Positions 1 to 10,568 are shown, counted from the stretch's first letter. The stretch is 64,000 nt of DNA from Gammaproteobacteria bacterium HGW-Gammaproteobacteria-1 (GCA_002840095.1 PGZL01000005.1:339812-403811), one strand, 5' to 3'. Notes: generated by a model from the sequence alone, not told the origin. Numbers and translations: made by a program.

Positions 1-1
1 G

Positions 2-1534
2 GTGGAAAACCGCCTGCGCGACGCGCTCAAGCAGGACCGTGCCCGCGTCCAGGTGGGCCGCATCTCCCGCTTCGGCCTGCTGGAAATGTCGCGTCAGCGT
101 CTGCGTCCGTCCCTGGGTGAATCCAGCCAGGTGGTCTGCCCGCGCTGCCGCGGCCAGGGCACCATCCGAGGCGTCGAATCCCTTGCCCTCTCCATCCTCC
201 GCATCATCGAGGAAGAGGCCATGAAGGACAAAACCGGCAAGGTACTGGCGCAGCTGCCGGTATCGGTGGCCAGCTTCCTGCTCAACGAGAAGCGCCACGT
301 GCTCAACGCCATCGAGGAGCGCCAGAACGTGCAGGTGGTGCTGGTGCCCAATCCGCATCTGGACACCCCGGCCTACGAGGTGGAGCGCATCCGCAGCGAC
401 GACATGGAGCTGACACCGCGTCCCCGTCCCAGCTATGAACTCATCACCCGGCCGGAAGAAACCACCGAAGCCACCGGCGAGACGCCCAAGCTGCGCGCCG
501 AGGAGCCGGCGGTGAAATCCGTAATCCCGGCCGCCGCGCCAAGCCCGGTGGGCGCCATCGCCGAAGCCGCCCCCAGCCAGCCCGGCCTGCTGCGCCGTCT
601 GTTCGGTAGCCTGTTCGGTGCGGCGGAAAAGCCCGTCGAGGAAGAAAAGCCGGCCCGTGCCGAACCGCGCCGCGAGCGCGCCCAGCAATCGTCACGCCGC
701 AACCAGGGCGAAGGCCGCGGCGAACGTGAGCGTGGGGAGCGTGGAGAACGCACGGAACGTGGCGAACGCGGCGAGCGCGGAGAACGCGGCCGTGACAAGG
801 GCCGTCAGCAGCAGCGCAACGCCCAGCCGCAGCAGCCCCGCCCACCCCGCCAGCCGCGCCCGGTCAGCGAAGAAGAAGTGCCGACAGCCGTGGCGACCGA
901 ACAGGAAGCCGGTGCCGCCGCAGCCGATGTGCCGCGTCCGGCCGAGGGCGAACAGCAGCCGCGCGAGGAGCGCAGCGGTTCCCGCCGCGGCCGCCGCGGT
1001 GGTCGTCGTCGCCGTCGTCCGGCCGGTGATGAAGCGGAGGCCTCCGGCAACGAGCCGCAGGATCAGGGCGACGAGGCCGCGCAGGATGACGAGGGCGCTG
1101 CCCCCGCACCGCACCGCGAGGAGCGCGACCTTGCGCCGCGCGAACCCCGGCCTGTGGAAACCGCGGCCGAACCGGCCGCACAGCCGGAAGCAGCGACGGC
1201 CGAAACGCCCCTGGCGGAGGAACCGAAGCCGGTGCCGCCGGTGACGACTGCGGAGGAACCCCGTCCGGAACCCCGTGACGAGACACCGCCGCCGGCCCCG
1301 CAGCCCGCCCCCGCGCTGCAGCAGATCGAAACGGCCCCCCCCGCCCCGGCGGTGGAAAAGCCCGCCGAACCTGCCCCGGAACCGCGCGAGGAAGTGACCG
1401 CCGCGCCGGCCCCTGCCCCGGCGCCGGAGACTACCCCGGCTCCGGCCGCAGAACCGGTGCAGGAGACTCCGCGCGAGACTCCGCCGCAGACCAGCCTGTT
1501 TCCCGCCGAGGAAAAGGATGAGTCCAAAAACTGA
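2..1534 (+). CDS. rne: Ribonuclease E, C-terminal part (gene begins before the window)
   Basis: This is the 3' part of the endoribonuclease that initiates mRNA decay and rRNA processing and scaffolds the degradosome. The frame is open from the first base, so the apparent GTG start at 2 is internal. The first ~140 residues match the end of the catalytic half: the Zn-link CPRC motif (Cys46 and Cys49 of the fragment) and the following small domain. After that comes a long disordered tail. It has an Arg/Gly/Glu-rich block (about 220-275, repeated RGE units), a second very basic block (about 326-341, RRGRRGGRRRRR) and a Pro/Ala/Glu-rich end. Such tails bind RNA and partner proteins in RNase E. The tail is low complexity, so partner sites cannot be assigned. 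A strong terminator follows. Confidence 0.93.
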   Translation: MENRLRDALKQDRARVQVGRISRFGLLEMSRQRLRPSLGESSQVVCPRCRGQGTIRGVESLALSILRIIEEEAMKDKTGKVLAQLPVSVASFLLNEKRHVLNAIEERQNVQVVLVPNPHLDTPAYEVERIRSDDMELTPRPRPSYELITRPEETTEATGETPKLRAEEPAVKSVIPAAAPSPVGAIAEAAPSQPGLLRRLFGSLFGAAEKPVEEEKPARAEPRRERAQQSSRRNQGEGRGERERGERGERTERGERGERGERGRDKGRQQQRNAQPQQPRPPRQPRPVSEEEVPTAVATEQEAGAAAADVPRPAEGEQQPREERSGSRRGRRGGRRRRRPAGDEAEASGNEPQDQGDEAAQDDEGAAPAPHREERDLAPREPRPVETAAEPAAQPEAATAETPLAEEPKPVPPVTTAEEPRPEPRDETPPPAPQPAPALQQIETAPPAPAVEKPAEPAPEPREEVTAAPAPAPAPETTPAPAAEPVQETPRETPPQTSLFPAEEKDESKN

Positions 1535-1556
1535 ACCTGATCGTCAGGTGCAATAG

Positions 1557-1588
1557 AAAACGGGGAGCCAGGCTCCCCGTTTTTTTTT
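1557..1588. terminator. Rho-independent terminator after rne, probably bidirectional
   Basis: A perfect GC-rich stem (acggggagcc / ggctccccgt, one-base loop, 1560-1580) is followed on the + strand by nine T. On the minus strand the same stem is followed by gttttct. It lies between the convergent rne and phosphatase genes and can end both. Confidence 0.9.
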
Positions 1589-1615
1589 GTGCCGCCTGGC
1601 CGCCCCCGGCGTGGG

Positions 1616-2092
1616 CTAGATGCCGTGCCGGCTGCGGATGTCCGCCAGCAGGCCCTGGGCCGCCGCCTCCACCAGATCGAATACCTGCTCGAATCCGTCC
1701 GCCCCGCCGTAATAGGGATCCGGCACCTCGCGCTGCGCCAGCTGGGGGGCGAATTCCAGGAACAGGTGCAACTTGCTCTCCTTGCCTGCGGGCGACAGGG
1801 CGGCAAGCAGGGCGTGATTGTCGCTGTCCATGGCCAGGATGTAGTCGAAGACCTCGAAATCCTCCCGCAACGCCTTGCGTGCCCGCTGCCCGCTCAGGTC
1901 GACACCGCGCCGCCGCGCCGTCTGCTGCGCCCGGTTGTCCGGCGGATTACCCACGTGATAGGCGTGGGTGCCGGCGGAATCCACCATGATGCGGTCCGCC
2001 AGCCCCGCCTCGCGCACCAGATGCTCGAAATAGCCGTGGGCCATGGGAGAACGGCAAATATTGCCCATGCAAACGAAAAGAACCTTCACCAT
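1616..2092 (-). CDS. Low-molecular-weight protein-tyrosine phosphatase
   Basis: A phosphotyrosine phosphatase of the LMW-PTP/arsenate-reductase fold. The P-loop CMGNICRS near the N-terminus (Cys8 nucleophile, Arg14) fits CX5R, and the DPYYGG segment near residue 125 carries the usual general-acid Asp. I chose the ATG at 2092 because AGGTGG lies about seven bases upstream; a GTG at 2104 would add four residues. The length (158 aa) is normal. There is no tyrosine kinase or exopolysaccharide gene nearby, so a role in capsule control is not indicated; a general phosphatase is the safest call. Confidence 0.92.
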   Translation of the reverse strand: MVKVLFVCMGNICRSPMAHGYFEHLVREAGLADRIMVDSAGTHAYHVGNPPDNRAQQTARRRGVDLSGQRARKALREDFEVFDYILAMDSDNHALLAALSPAGKESKLHLFLEFAPQLAQREVPDPYYGGADGFEQVFDLVEAAAQGLLADIRSRHGI

Positions 2093-2126
2093 GTCATTCA
2101 CCACCTGTTTCCACTACACTCAATAG

Positions 2127-2143
2127 CCTAGCGCATCACTAGG
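2127..2143. promoter_or_regulatory. Small inverted repeat between divergent genes
   Basis: CCTAG and CTAGG arms separated by seven bases lie in the 62-bp gap between the leftward phosphatase and the rightward 89-aa gene. This could be an operator; no regulator is known. Confidence 0.25.
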
Positions 2144-2154
2144 TCATAACATCC

Positions 2155-2424
2155 ATGGATTGCATCAACCTGTCACTGAGCCAGCTGCGCAGCCTCATCG
2201 GCGAACCGGTATCGCACCGGGGCAGCGCCTGCCACGTCATCGAAGTGCTGGCTGATGGCCCGTCCCTGGTGTTGCAGGACGCGCGCGATACCGAGTTGCA
2301 GGACAACCAATACGGCGAGCCGGGCCGCCGCGTGCCGCGTACCTATGTGGTACCGCTGCTGGACGACACGGGCGCCGACATCCATCCGGAGTTCGCCCGC
2401 CTCGGGCTGCTCGCCTGCGACTGA
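2155..2424 (+). CDS. Conserved small protein of unknown function (89 aa)
   Basis: I do not recognise a family for this protein. It begins MDCINLSLSQLRSLIGEPVS and is acidic and soluble, with no membrane segment or Cys motif. The alternation (CHVIEVL.DGPSLVLQD....YVVPLLD) suggests a small beta-rich fold. Codon use is like that of its neighbours and it stands apart from the family A repeat that follows, so it is likely real. It is divergent from the phosphatase gene with 62 bp between starts. Confidence 0.7.
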   Translation: MDCINLSLSQLRSLIGEPVSHRGSACHVIEVLADGPSLVLQDARDTELQDNQYGEPGRRVPRTYVVPLLDDTGADIHPEFARLGLLACD

Positions 2425-2457
2425 CATTCCGGCACACCACAACAACCGAAAGACAAA

Positions 2458-2540
2458 ACCATTTCGCCGCGGAGACGCAGAGGCGCGGAGATGTACGGCG
2501 TGTGGTTCTCTACGCCTCCGCGGCTCCACGGCAAGGGGAT
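2458..2540. repeat. Family A intergenic inverted repeat
   Basis: gccgcggagacgcagaggcg on the left pairs with cgcctccgcggctccacgg on the right. The repeat lies between the 89-aa gene and kdsB, which converge here. It is one of about a dozen copies in the window. Confidence 0.8.
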
Positions 2541-2552
2541 ACAGTCCTTTCT

Positions 2553-3311
2553 TCAGCCGGCAACGGCGCGTCGCACCCGCTCCAGGTCCTCCGGGGTATC
2601 GACCCCCGGGGCCGGCAGAACCGCGGCCTCGGCCACGTGGATGCGGGCGCCGTGCCACAGCACGCGCAGCTGCTCCAGCACCTCCATCCGCTCCAGCGCG
2701 CAGGGCTCCAGGGACACGTAACGCTTGAGAAAACCCACGCGGTAGGCGTACAGGCCGAGGTGGCGGTAATGCAGGGCCTGGGCCGGCAACGCCTCGGTGG
2801 TCACGGCGAAGGCGTCGCGATCCCAGGGAATCACCGCGCGGCTGAAATACAGCGCCATGCCCTCGCGGTCCATCACCACCTTCACTGCATGGGGATCGAA
2901 CAACTCGGCGGCGGTGTGGATACGGGTACACAGCGTGGCGACCGCGGCATGGCCGTGGGCCGCCAGATTGTCCGCCACCTGCCGGAGCAGCGTCGGCGGC
3001 ATCAGCGGTTCATCGCCCTGCAGATTGACCACGATCTCGTCGTCGCGGTAACCCAGCCGCTGGGCGGCCTCGGCCAGGCGTTCGCTGCCGGAACTGTGTT
3101 CCGGCGCGGTCATGCACACCTCCGCACCAAAGCCCTGCGCGGCATCCTCGATGCGCGGGTCGTCGGTGGCAATCACCACGCTCGCCGCGCCGCTGGCCAG
3201 GGCCTGCTCGTAGACCCGCTGCAGCATGGGCTTGCCGCCGATGTCGAGCAGCGGCTTGCCCGGCAACCTCGTGGAAGCGTAGCGGGCGGGGATCAGCACC
3301 CGGAAGGACAC
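2553..3311 (-). CDS. kdsB: 3-deoxy-manno-octulosonate cytidylyltransferase
   Basis: Activates Kdo with CTP to CMP-Kdo for the lipopolysaccharide inner core, in the cytoplasm. The nucleotidyltransferase N-terminus [17 protein letters not shown] and the [10 protein letters not shown] metal/nucleotide motif are clear, and 252 aa is the usual length. The start is GTG at 3311, directly abutting the TGA of the upstream trm112-type gene, so the two are translationally linked. It is the last gene of the lpxK-trm112-kdsB run. Confidence 0.97.
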   Translation of the reverse strand: MSFRVLIPARYASTRLPGKPLLDIGGKPMLQRVYEQALASGAASVVIATDDPRIEDAAQGFGAEVCMTAPEHSSGSERLAEAAQRLGYRDDEIVVNLQGDEPLMPPTLLRQVADNLAAHGHAAVATLCTRIHTAAELFDPHAVKVVMDREGMALYFSRAVIPWDRDAFAVTTEALPAQALHYRHLGLYAYRVGFLKRYVSLEPCALERMEVLEQLRVLWHGARIHVAEAAVLPAPGVDTPEDLERVRRAVAG

Positions 3312-3491
3312 TCAGACTTCCTCGTCGGCCGGCAGCTGGCGTGCCTCATCCTCCAGCATCACCGGGATGTCGTCACGGATGGGATAGGCCAGGCGGTCGG
3401 CCTTGCAAATCAGCTCTTCGCTGTCCTTTTTATAGACCAGGGGTCCCTTGCACAGCGGGCACACCAGTATGTCGAGCAACTTCTTGTCCAT
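3312..3491 (-). CDS. Trm112/YcaR-family small zinc-ribbon-like protein (59 aa)
   Basis: This gene is short and lies exactly between lpxK and kdsB. It reads [20 protein letters not shown] and ends in an acidic QLPADEEV tail. The CPLC knuckle followed by a single later Cys (ELICK) is typical of bacterial Trm112-like proteins encoded between lpxK and kdsB. The ATG at 3491 is three bases after the lpxK stop, and its own stop touches the kdsB GTG. The molecular role of the bacterial protein is not settled. Confidence 0.93.
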   Translation of the reverse strand: MDKKLLDILVCPLCKGPLVYKKDSEELICKADRLAYPIRDDIPVMLEDEARQLPADEEV

Positions 3492-3494
3492 AAA

Positions 3495-4463
3495 TCACCT
3501 CGCCAACAGGGAAAGCAGACGCGCCCCGAAAGTATCGGGCAAACAGGCGCTCACCGCGACGCTCCACAAATGGTCGTCGCCGTAAGTGCGGCATTTTACG
3601 CCATCCTTGGCCGTCATCAGCACCGGCAGCCCGTCGCCGAACTGCACATCGGCCACCGTGTAACGGTAATGATCGGGAAAGGCGTGTTCGATCACCTCGA
3701 TGCCGTGATCACGCAACAACTGAAAGAAACGCGGCGGGTTGCCGATGCCGGCGACGGCATGCACCCGGCGACCACGAAAGTCCTCGAGGGAGCACGCGGT
3801 GCCGTCGCGCAGGTGCATCACGGCGCCGGGCAGCAACTCCATCAGGTGTTCGCCCTCCTCCGCCCGGCCGTTGCCGACGCGCAGGTCGACGCTGCCGAGC
3901 CTATCCGGCGCCTCGCGCAGCGGCCCGGCGGGCAGGCAGAAACCGTTGCCGAGACGGCGCACGCCGTCGAGTACCGCGATCTCCACGTCACGCACCAGGC
4001 GGTAATGCTGCAGGCCGTCGTCGGAAATAAGGATGTCGCAATCGTGCTGCTGCAACAGCAGCCGGGCCGCCGCCACGCGGTCGGGACCTACCGCCATGGG
4101 ACAAGCGGCGAGCTGGGCGATGAGCACCGGCTCGTCGCCCACCAGGCGCGGATCGGAATCCGCCTCCACCGGCTGCGGCCACTGTGCGGCGAGGCCGCCG
4201 TAGCCGCGGCTGACGATGCCGGGTCGCTTGCCCTGCCCACGCAGAAACTGCGCCAGCCAGATCACCAGCGGCGTCTTGCCGCTGCCGCCGACGGTGATGT
4301 TGCCCACCACCACCACCGGCACCGGCAGGCGCTCGCTTTGCAGCCAGCCCTGGCGATAGGCCAGGCGACGCAGGACCACCAGCGCGCAGAACAGCCACGA
4401 CAGCGGCAGCAACAGCAACGCCACCGGGTTGAGGCTGTACCAATAGTGATCGAGTCGCTTCAA
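3495..4463 (-). CDS. lpxK: Tetraacyldisaccharide 4'-kinase
   Basis: Phosphorylates the 4' position of the lipid A disaccharide at the inner membrane. An N-terminal hydrophobic anchor (about residues 12-35) is followed by the P-loop GNITVGGSGKTP (about 53-64) and the SDDGLQHYRL motif. I chose TTG at 4463 (MKRLDHYWYSLNP), preceded by a G-rich ribosome site, giving 322 aa, close to the E. coli enzyme. The frame stays open to an ATG at 4538, but that extension is translated from an interspersed repeat. Family A and the 52-bp element separate it from msbA upstream. Confidence 0.95.
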   Translation of the reverse strand: MKRLDHYWYSLNPVALLLLPLSWLFCALVVLRRLAYRQGWLQSERLPVPVVVVGNITVGGSGKTPLVIWLAQFLRGQGKRPGIVSRGYGGLAAQWPQPVEADSDPRLVGDEPVLIAQLAACPMAVGPDRVAAARLLLQQHDCDILISDDGLQHYRLVRDVEIAVLDGVRRLGNGFCLPAGPLREAPDRLGSVDLRVGNGRAEEGEHLMELLPGAVMHLRDGTACSLEDFRGRRVHAVAGIGNPPRFFQLLRDHGIEVIEHAFPDHYRYTVADVQFGDGLPVLMTAKDGVKCRTYGDDHLWSVAVSACLPDTFGARLLSLLAR

Positions 4464-4496
4464 CCGTCCCCCCGCCGATAAAACCCTCTCGTCGCA

Positions 4497-4548
4497 GACG
4501 ACTACATGGATGTAGTCGGTTGGAAATGTCTGGAACATATTTCCCAGA
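4497..4548. repeat. 52-bp palindromic element, copy 1 (minus orientation)
   Basis: Identical over 52 bases to the reverse complement of 53286-53337. It contains GACTACAT-CC-ATGTAGTC and abuts family A sequence here as it does there. It makes a false N-terminal extension of lpxK. Confidence 0.9.
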
Positions 4549-4672
4549 CGCGGAGACGCAGAGGTAATTAAGTGAGACTAATGAATCGTCAGCCTGTAGC
4601 GCCACAATGTGCCGATCCGCCCAACACACAATAGCTGTTCTCTGCGCCTCCGCGTCTCCGCGGCGGTGTTTG
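4549..4672. repeat. Family A intergenic inverted repeat between lpxK and msbA
   Basis: cgcggagacgcagagg (left) and cctccgcgtctccgcgg (right) flank about 80 bp of unique sequence. No gene is seen inside. It splits the msbA-lpxK pair, which usually sit close together. Confidence 0.8.
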
Positions 4673-4678
4673 CCTTAG

Positions 4679-6457
<1,779 letters not shown>

Positions 6458-6461
6458 GGGC

Positions 6462-6884
6462 TTACTGGCCCTCGGCCGGCTGGCTGGTGGCGAAGGTCAG
6501 GTGCACGAAGCCCAGCTGGCGCGCCGCATCCATGGCGGTGATCACCGCCTGGTGCGGCGTGCGCCGATCGGCACTGAGGATCACCTGCGGCTTGGCCTCG
6601 TCGCCGGCGGCCTTGGCGATGGCCTGCTTGAGCGTTTCCAGTTTGGTATTGATCACTTCCTGCTGGTTGACGAAGAAGCGGCCCTCGCCGTCGATGCTGA
6701 TCTCCACCACTTTGCGTTCGCTCTCGAGGATTTCACCCGTCGCCTCGGGCAGCTCGATGCTGATTTCGGTCTCGCGGTTGAAGGTGGTCGACACCATGAA
6801 GAAGATCAGCAGCAGAAACACCACGTCGATGAGCGGCGTCAGGTTGACGTCCGGCTCTTCCCGCTTGTTGGGCTGGAACTTCAT
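6462..6884 (-). CDS. exbD: ExbD/TolR-type biopolymer transport protein
   Basis: An inner-membrane partner of ExbB that uses proton flow to energise outer-membrane processes. A single N-terminal transmembrane helix (VNLTPLIDVVFLLLIFFMVS) carries the conserved channel Asp, and a periplasmic domain follows. It has 140 aa. The ATG at 6884 overlaps the exbB stop (ATGA). There is no tonB nearby, and placement directly before msbA is the known exbBD-msbA arrangement. Its specific client is not evident. Confidence 0.95.
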   Translation of the reverse strand: MKFQPNKREEPDVNLTPLIDVVFLLLIFFMVSTTFNRETEISIELPEATGEILESERKVVEISIDGEGRFFVNQQEVINTKLETLKQAIAKAAGDEAKPQVILSADRRTPHQAVITAMDAARQLGFVHLTFATSQPAEGQ

Positions 6885-7507
6885 CCCGCGGCATCTCCCG
6901 CCTCGCGCTCGCCGTGAATCACTTCCACCAGCTTGAGCGCCTCCTCCTCCATCTTCAGCACCAGGGCGTCCACCTTGCCGCGGAAGTAGCGGTAGAACAT
7001 CAGGCTGGGAATGGCGACGGTGAGACCGGCGGCGGTGGTGATCAGCGCCTCGGAGATGCCGCCGGCCAGCACGCCGGGATTGCCCACGCCCTGGGTGGTG
7101 ATGGCGGTAAACACCTTGATCATGCCGAGCACGGTGCCGAGCAGGCCGAGCAGCGGCGAAATGGAGGCGATGGTACCCAGGGTGTTGAGATAGCGCTCCA
7201 GCTCCAGCACCACCTGGCGGCCGGTCTCCTCCAGGCTTTCCTTCATCACCTCGCGGCTGTGGGCCATGTTGAGCAGGCCTGACGCCAGCACCCGGCCCAG
7301 CGGCGAGCTGTTGCGCAGCGCCAGCACCCGCTCCTGGGACAGCTGGTTGTTCTTGCGCCAGTGCCACACCTGGGCCACCAGGTTGCGCGGGGTCACCTTG
7401 TCCTGGCGCAGGCTCCAGAAGCGCTCGCCGATGATGGCCAGGGCGGCGATGGAACAGAGGATGATCGGCACCATCAGCCAGCCGCCGGCAACAATAATTT
7501 CAAACAC
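6881..7507 (-). CDS. exbB: MotA/TolQ/ExbB proton channel family protein
   Basis: The 208-aa channel subunit begins with an N-terminal transmembrane segment (MFEIIVAGGWLMVPIILCSIAAL). The conserved TM2/TM3 pore region follows (LGTIASISPLLGLLGTVLGMIKVF and GISEALITTAAGLTVAIPSLMFYRYF). The start is GTG at 7507 with gagggg upstream. It overlaps exbD by four bases and is first in the exbB-exbD-msbA run. Confidence 0.95.
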   Translation of the reverse strand: MFEIIVAGGWLMVPIILCSIAALAIIGERFWSLRQDKVTPRNLVAQVWHWRKNNQLSQERVLALRNSSPLGRVLASGLLNMAHSREVMKESLEETGRQVVLELERYLNTLGTIASISPLLGLLGTVLGMIKVFTAITTQGVGNPGVLAGGISEALITTAAGLTVAIPSLMFYRYFRGKVDALVLKMEEEALKLVEVIHGEREAGDAAG

Positions 7508-7598
7508 CCGTGATTCCCCTCGATTACGGCCACAAAAAGTGGCGACACTGTATCAAATGTGGCCCGCGGTAGGAACGGCGCTCCGCTGCCCGCCGGGC

Positions 7599-9890
7599 TC
7601 AGTCGCTGAACCAGTAGCGCCGCGCCTGCTGCCGCCAGGACTCCAGCACCACGCTGTCCGCCGTGAGGCGCACGGTTATGGCGCCCTCCGCCGCCGTGGT
7701 GTGCGATTCGGTCCCGGCGCTGCTGTAACGCGCCGCCACGGCAGGGTGCGGGAAGCCGTAGCGGTTGCGGTAGCCTACCGAGAACAGCACATGGCGCGCT
7801 GCCACCGCCGTCACGAACGGCGGCGACGATGAGGTCCGGCTGCCATGGTGCGGCGCCACCAGCACGTCCGAGCGCAGCCGCTCCGGGGCAAAGGCCAGCA
7901 GTTCCCCTTCCGCCGCCGCCTCGATGTCACCGCTCAGCAGCACGCTGCCGGCACTGTTGCTGACACGCAGCACGCAGGAACCGTCGTTGCCGCGGCTGGC
8001 GGTGTCCTGCGGCGGATAGAGCAGCTCGAAATCAATGCCGTCCCAGCGCCAGCCCTGGCCGCGGCGGCAGATCTCCGCATCGATTCCGGCGGCAGGCTCG
8101 GCGCTGCTGCTGAGCGTGCGCCCCACGGGCAGTGCGGCCAGTACCGTCGCGAGGCCCCCGGCGTGATCGGTGTCGCCGTGACTCAGGATCAGCGTGTCGA
8201 TGCGGTCGATGCCGAAATGGCGCAACAGCGGCACGATGACCATTGCGCCGGCATCGGCGTCGGGGCCATAGCGCGGCCCGGTGTCGTACAGCAGCACGTG
8301 TCCCGCGGTACGCACCAGCACCGCCAGCCCCTGCCCCACGTCCAGCACCGTCACCGCCGCCTCCCCCGGGGCAGGTCCCGGCGGCTGCACCAGCAGCATC
8401 GGCAACAGCCAGAACAGACCCAGCCAGCGCGCCGGCCAGCCGCGCGGCGCCAGCAGCCAGGCCAGTCCGAGCACGGCCGGTACCACCGTCCACGGCGCCG
8501 CCGCCAGCACGCTCCATTCCGGCGGCGCCAGTCCCGCGCAAAACTCCAGCCACCACCACAACCCGTCCAGGGCAAGCAAGGCCAGGTGCAGCACGCCTGC
8601 CGCCGCCCCGGGCAGCACAGGGGCGAGCGCCGTGCCCAGCAGCACCAGCGGCACCACCACCAGCGACACCCAGGGCACCGCGGGCAGGTTGGCCAGGGGC
8701 GCGACCAGCGGCACCTGCTGGAACCACACCGCCAGCAGCGGCGCCAACCCCGCCGCCACCAGCAACTGCACCCGGCCCCAGCGCCACCACCAGCCGCCCG
8801 AACCGAGGCGCGCCCCCATGCCGTAGAGAATCACCGCCACCGCGCCGAAGGAAAGCCAGAAGCCCGGCGCCAGCACGGCCAGCGGATCGAGAAGCAGCAC
8901 CGCCAGCAGGGCCAGGGCCAGCACCCGCGACGGCCGCGGCGTGCGCTGCCCCAGCAGCGCCAGCATGGCCACCGCCACCATGATCAGGGCCCGCCGGGTG
9001 GGGATGGAAAAACCGGCCAGCGCCGCATACAGCAGGGCGGCGAAGAGGGCCGCCAGGGCGGCGGCCTTGGGCGACGGCAGGCGCTCGGGCCAGGGCCAGA
9101 AGCGGCGCACCAGGAAAAACAGCAGGCCGGCGACGATGCCTATGTGCAGGCCGGAAATGGCCACCAGGTGGTTGGTGCCGGTGGCGCGCAGCAGCTGCCA
9201 TTGTGCCGGCGTGATGCCCTGGCGCTCGCCCAGGGCCAGGGCCGCCAGCATGCCGCCCAGGGGATGCTCCCCCGCCAGTACGGTCAGCTTTTCGTACAGC
9301 TGCTGGCGCAGTCGCTGCAGGGGAAAGTCGCCGCTGTCCTGCGCCAGCCGCACGGTTTCGGTCCCCGGCCGCACATAGCCGGTGGCGCGCAGGCGCTGCT
9401 GGTAGAGCCACCCCTCGTAGTCGAAGCTGCCGGGATTCACCATGCCGTGCGGGCGCTTCAGGCGCACCTGCAGGCGCCAGCGCTCGCCCGCCTGCAGCGG
9501 CGGCGCCGGGGCATACCAGGCCAGCCTTACCCGGCCGGGCGGCGGCAACTCGGCGCCGTCATGCAGCAGGCGCGAGGTTTCCAGCAGAAAGCGGGTGCGT
9601 TGCGTATCCGTTTCGGGAATACCGGCGACGACGCCCTCGAGCACCAGGTCCTCGCCCTCCAGCGCGGCCGGCAGGTGTTGCTGCAACACGGTGGTGGCGC
9701 TGAACCAGGCCCACAGAAAGCCGGCCGCCGCCAGCGCAACGGGCCGTGCCGCCCAGCGCCGGGACCGTGGGAACAGCCAAGGCAGCACCAACAGCGGCAG
9801 CAGCGCGGCCAGCCAGGGCGCGGCCGGCAGCTCCGCCTGCACCTGGAGAACGGCAATACCGAAAAGAAAGGCCAGCGTCCCTGCGACCAT
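7599..9890 (-). CDS. comEC: DNA internalisation competence protein ComEC/Rec2
   Basis: The inner-membrane channel that passes single-stranded DNA into the cytoplasm in natural transformation. The order is an N-terminal hydrophobic region with a soluble OB-like part (to ~190), then the multi-helix competence domain with the GTNHLVAISGLHIGIVAGLLFF motif. The C-terminal metallo-beta-lactamase-like domain has the metal motif SHGDTDHAGG and a later APHHGSRTSSSP. It has 763 aa, full length for the fused ComEC type. It starts at ATG 9890. Other competence genes are not in the window. It is transcribed apart from exbB, with a 91-bp gap. Confidence 0.96.
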   Translation of the reverse strand: MVAGTLAFLFGIAVLQVQAELPAAPWLAALLPLLVLPWLFPRSRRWAARPVALAAAGFLWAWFSATTVLQQHLPAALEGEDLVLEGVVAGIPETDTQRTRFLLETSRLLHDGAELPPPGRVRLAWYAPAPPLQAGERWRLQVRLKRPHGMVNPGSFDYEGWLYQQRLRATGYVRPGTETVRLAQDSGDFPLQRLRQQLYEKLTVLAGEHPLGGMLAALALGERQGITPAQWQLLRATGTNHLVAISGLHIGIVAGLLFFLVRRFWPWPERLPSPKAAALAALFAALLYAALAGFSIPTRRALIMVAVAMLALLGQRTPRPSRVLALALLAVLLLDPLAVLAPGFWLSFGAVAVILYGMGARLGSGGWWWRWGRVQLLVAAGLAPLLAVWFQQVPLVAPLANLPAVPWVSLVVVPLVLLGTALAPVLPGAAAGVLHLALLALDGLWWWLEFCAGLAPPEWSVLAAAPWTVVPAVLGLAWLLAPRGWPARWLGLFWLLPMLLVQPPGPAPGEAAVTVLDVGQGLAVLVRTAGHVLLYDTGPRYGPDADAGAMVIVPLLRHFGIDRIDTLILSHGDTDHAGGLATVLAALPVGRTLSSSAEPAAGIDAEICRRGQGWRWDGIDFELLYPPQDTASRGNDGSCVLRVSNSAGSVLLSGDIEAAAEGELLAFAPERLRSDVLVAPHHGSRTSSSPPFVTAVAARHVLFSVGYRNRYGFPHPAVAARYSSAGTESHTTAAEGAITVRLTADSVVLESWRQQARRYWFSD

Positions 9891-9959
9891 GTTTCATGTC
9901 CCTGACCGATTGTGGATAATAGGCCCGCCCAGTCCAGCCCAGGCGCTCTTCCGCCCATC

Positions 9960-10502
9960 ATGCCGAAAAAGTTTCTCAAGCGCTTCATGCCGGATCACCG
10001 AGTGATCCGCGAGCACAGGCACCTGCGCATCTTCGGCACCCTGCTGCACGACCCCAACCTGTTCCACCTCAACCGCCGTTCCGCTTCGGGCGCCTTTGCC
10101 AACGGCCTGTTCTGGGCCTTCGTGCCGATGCCCCTGCAGATGCTGCCGGCCTCGTTGTTCGCCATCGCGTTCCGCGTGAACCTGCCGCTGTCCATCGCGC
10201 TGGTGTGGGTCACCAACCCGTTCACCATGCCGCCGCTGTACTACTTCTGCTACAAGGTGGGAAGCTGGCTGCTGGATGTGCCGGTGCAGTCCATCGAGTT
10301 CGAACTGTCGCTGCATTGGCTGAGCACCGAATTGTCCCGCATCTGGGAACCGTTCCTGCTCGGCTGTTTCGTGGTGGGCGCCATCAGCGCCCTGCTCGGC
10401 TATTTCGGCGTGCGCGGCCTGTGGCGCCTGCACCTGATCCGCCACCTGCAACACAAGAAGCGTGAGCGGGAGCTGCGCAAGACTTTCGAGAATAAACCGT
10501 AG
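9960..10502 (+). CDS. DUF2062 membrane protein
   Basis: A 180-aa protein of the DUF2062 family. It has a soluble N-terminus (MPKKFLKRFMPD), then two hydrophobic segments (FANGLFWAFVPMPLQMLPASLFAIAF; IALVWVTNPFTMPPLYYFCYKVG) with the family's TNP motif, and a third C-terminal helix. I chose ATG 9960; the frame opens earlier at 9912. The TAG stop is supplied by the first bases of a family B repeat. The function is unknown; membrane or envelope roles have been guessed for the family. A possible -10 (GATAAT, 9915-9920) lies upstream. Confidence 0.9.
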   Translation: MPKKFLKRFMPDHRVIREHRHLRIFGTLLHDPNLFHLNRRSASGAFANGLFWAFVPMPLQMLPASLFAIAFRVNLPLSIALVWVTNPFTMPPLYYFCYKVGSWLLDVPVQSIEFELSLHWLSTELSRIWEPFLLGCFVVGAISALLGYFGVRGLWRLHLIRHLQHKKRERELRKTFENKP

Positions 10503-10568
10503 GAGTGAATCGTATTCGCGATTGTCCGTGTGTACTGAACGCCGGTCGCGAATACGATTCGCTCCTAC
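10499..10568. repeat. Family B inverted repeat between convergent genes
   Basis: gtaggagtgaatcgtattcgc (10499-10519) pairs with gcgaatacgattcgctcctac (10548-10568) with one mismatch. The stop codons of both the DUF2062 gene (TAG 10500-10502) and lolD (TAG, complement of 10565-10567) lie inside the arms. It could fold as a strong hairpin in either transcript. Confidence 0.9.

Noticed and set aside
433..798. Leftward SPRSPRS repeat protein
   Set aside because: It is antisense to the RNase E Arg/Gly/Glu repeats, so the repeat arises from the real gene's low complexity.
2502..4481. A 659-residue rightward frame rich in His, Gln and Arg
   Set aside because: It is the antisense shadow of kdsB, trm112 and lpxK, which are clear family members; GC-rich codon bias keeps such frames open.
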